64,000 nt of DNA. It comes from Neoceratodus forsteri. Its lineage: Eukaryota > Chordata > Ceratodontiformes > Ceratodontidae. Both the position numbers and the translations under genes were made by a program. Each line of letters begins with the position of its first letter. Positions within the stretch are counted from its first letter, which is position 1. Shown here in pieces: positions 63,546-64,000 of this stretch. The notes beneath the pieces were generated by a model. That model had not been told where the DNA came from. It made no database searches and saw nothing but the letters and a program-made list of their open reading frames with translations. The stretch spans positions 1,184,435,001 through 1,184,499,000 of the forward strand of contig CM028132.1 in the NCBI GenBank assembly GCA_016271365.2. Direction: 5' to 3'.

Positions 63546-64000
63546 TTTCTTAAATATTGACTTCACAGATCTATTTTTGCATTTTGATTCTCTTTAATTA
63601 AAGAACCTGACACCACAGGGACAACTTTGAGAAAAACAGTCCCCACAATTTATATTCCATATACTTACAGTCATCCTCTTATACTTTATTATGAAATTTT
63701 CTTGCAAACAAGATGTTCGTCACTTGCTCTTCATCTTCTCTTTCTCCAAATAAATGTAGCTTTTTCTCCTCCCATGCTGCCCGCCAAGTCCTCAGACATG
63801 GGGTGCACAACTCCATGGCAGCTCTCCAAGCTCCCACTGTCGCTAGCCCCCCCCCCGTCCACTCATACCAGTGGGGGGCCATGGGGAAGGCCTGGGGGTG
63901 CAGCCAGGTGGCATCATGGTTTGTCACCTTTTTTTTTTCTCCCAGAGTCTTCCCTCCTCTCCTTGGAGTGGGCACAGTCTCTGTCGGCCTCACACATGCA
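63546..64000. other. Right window end, no feature recognised
   Basis: A G/C-rich stretch after 63,770 with short C and T homopolymers may be another repeat, but nothing here matches the families above. Confidence 0.3.

Overview
The window is vertebrate nuclear DNA, most likely from an amphibian and possibly a caecilian. That guess rests on the repeat mix (several CR1 lineages, L2-like and Tx1/L1-type LINEs, DIRS1-like and Penelope-like elements, tRNA-headed SINEs, TTAA foldback and hAT MITEs); no species is proven. Only one host gene is visible: the last two coding exons of a membrane adenylyl cyclase, best matched to ADCY5, on the + strand at 20,430-20,554 and 60,141-60,269. They are separated by a 39.6 kb phase-0 intron. 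A 3' UTR of about 2 kb follows, to a candidate polyadenylation signal at 62,222. Almost everything else is mobile DNA, most of it inside that intron or the one upstream.

Layout. 1-6,760: DIRS1-like element (-), split by a 5'-truncated CR1 (+, 3,355-6,347). 6,800-7,995: 3' part of a Penelope-like element with a GIY-YIG domain and a degenerate hammerhead-like motif. 9,054-18,955: an unclassified repeat with tandem-unit architecture, split by a 6.1 kb Tx1/L1-type LINE (10,574-16,695) with a 13 bp target-site duplication. 20,430-20,554: ADCY5 exon. 20,794-21,363: TTAA-flanked foldback element. 21,408-26,480: decayed CR1 (-) carrying a SINE. 26,487-29,188: LTR retrotransposon (-) with a tRNA-Thr primer site and a mostly deleted interior. 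29,838-34,200 and 37,490-42,600: two L2-like LINEs (-). Between these lie a solo LTR of the same LTR family (34,562-36,274) and a hAT MITE (36,675-36,962). 42,990-44,620: a satellite of about 235 bp units. 44,640-46,152: two CR1 3' fragments (+). 46,835-51,680 and 53,338-58,050: two near full-length CR1 copies (-) with esterase-type ORF1 and repeated 5' UTRs. 58,145-59,680: a MIR-like SINE, a decayed DIRS1 RT/RNase H fragment and a SINE. 60,141 onward: terminal ADCY5 exon and 3' UTR with an inverted-repeat MITE, then two SINEs.

How they relate. The transposons do not form a pathway. Their nesting gives relative ages: DIRS before CR1-A; the 9-19 kb repeat before the L1; CR1-B before its SINE; the LTR element before its L2 fragment. 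Within the ADCY5 intron nearly all long LINE and LTR copies are antisense to the gene. The most notable signals are a compensatory stem-loop shared by three copies of one SINE family, a second SINE family whose 3' tail copies the L2-like LINE tail, a 2A-like NPGP motif ahead of the L2-like endonuclease, the tRNA-Thr-primed LTR family, and two unusual residues in the ADCY5 exon.
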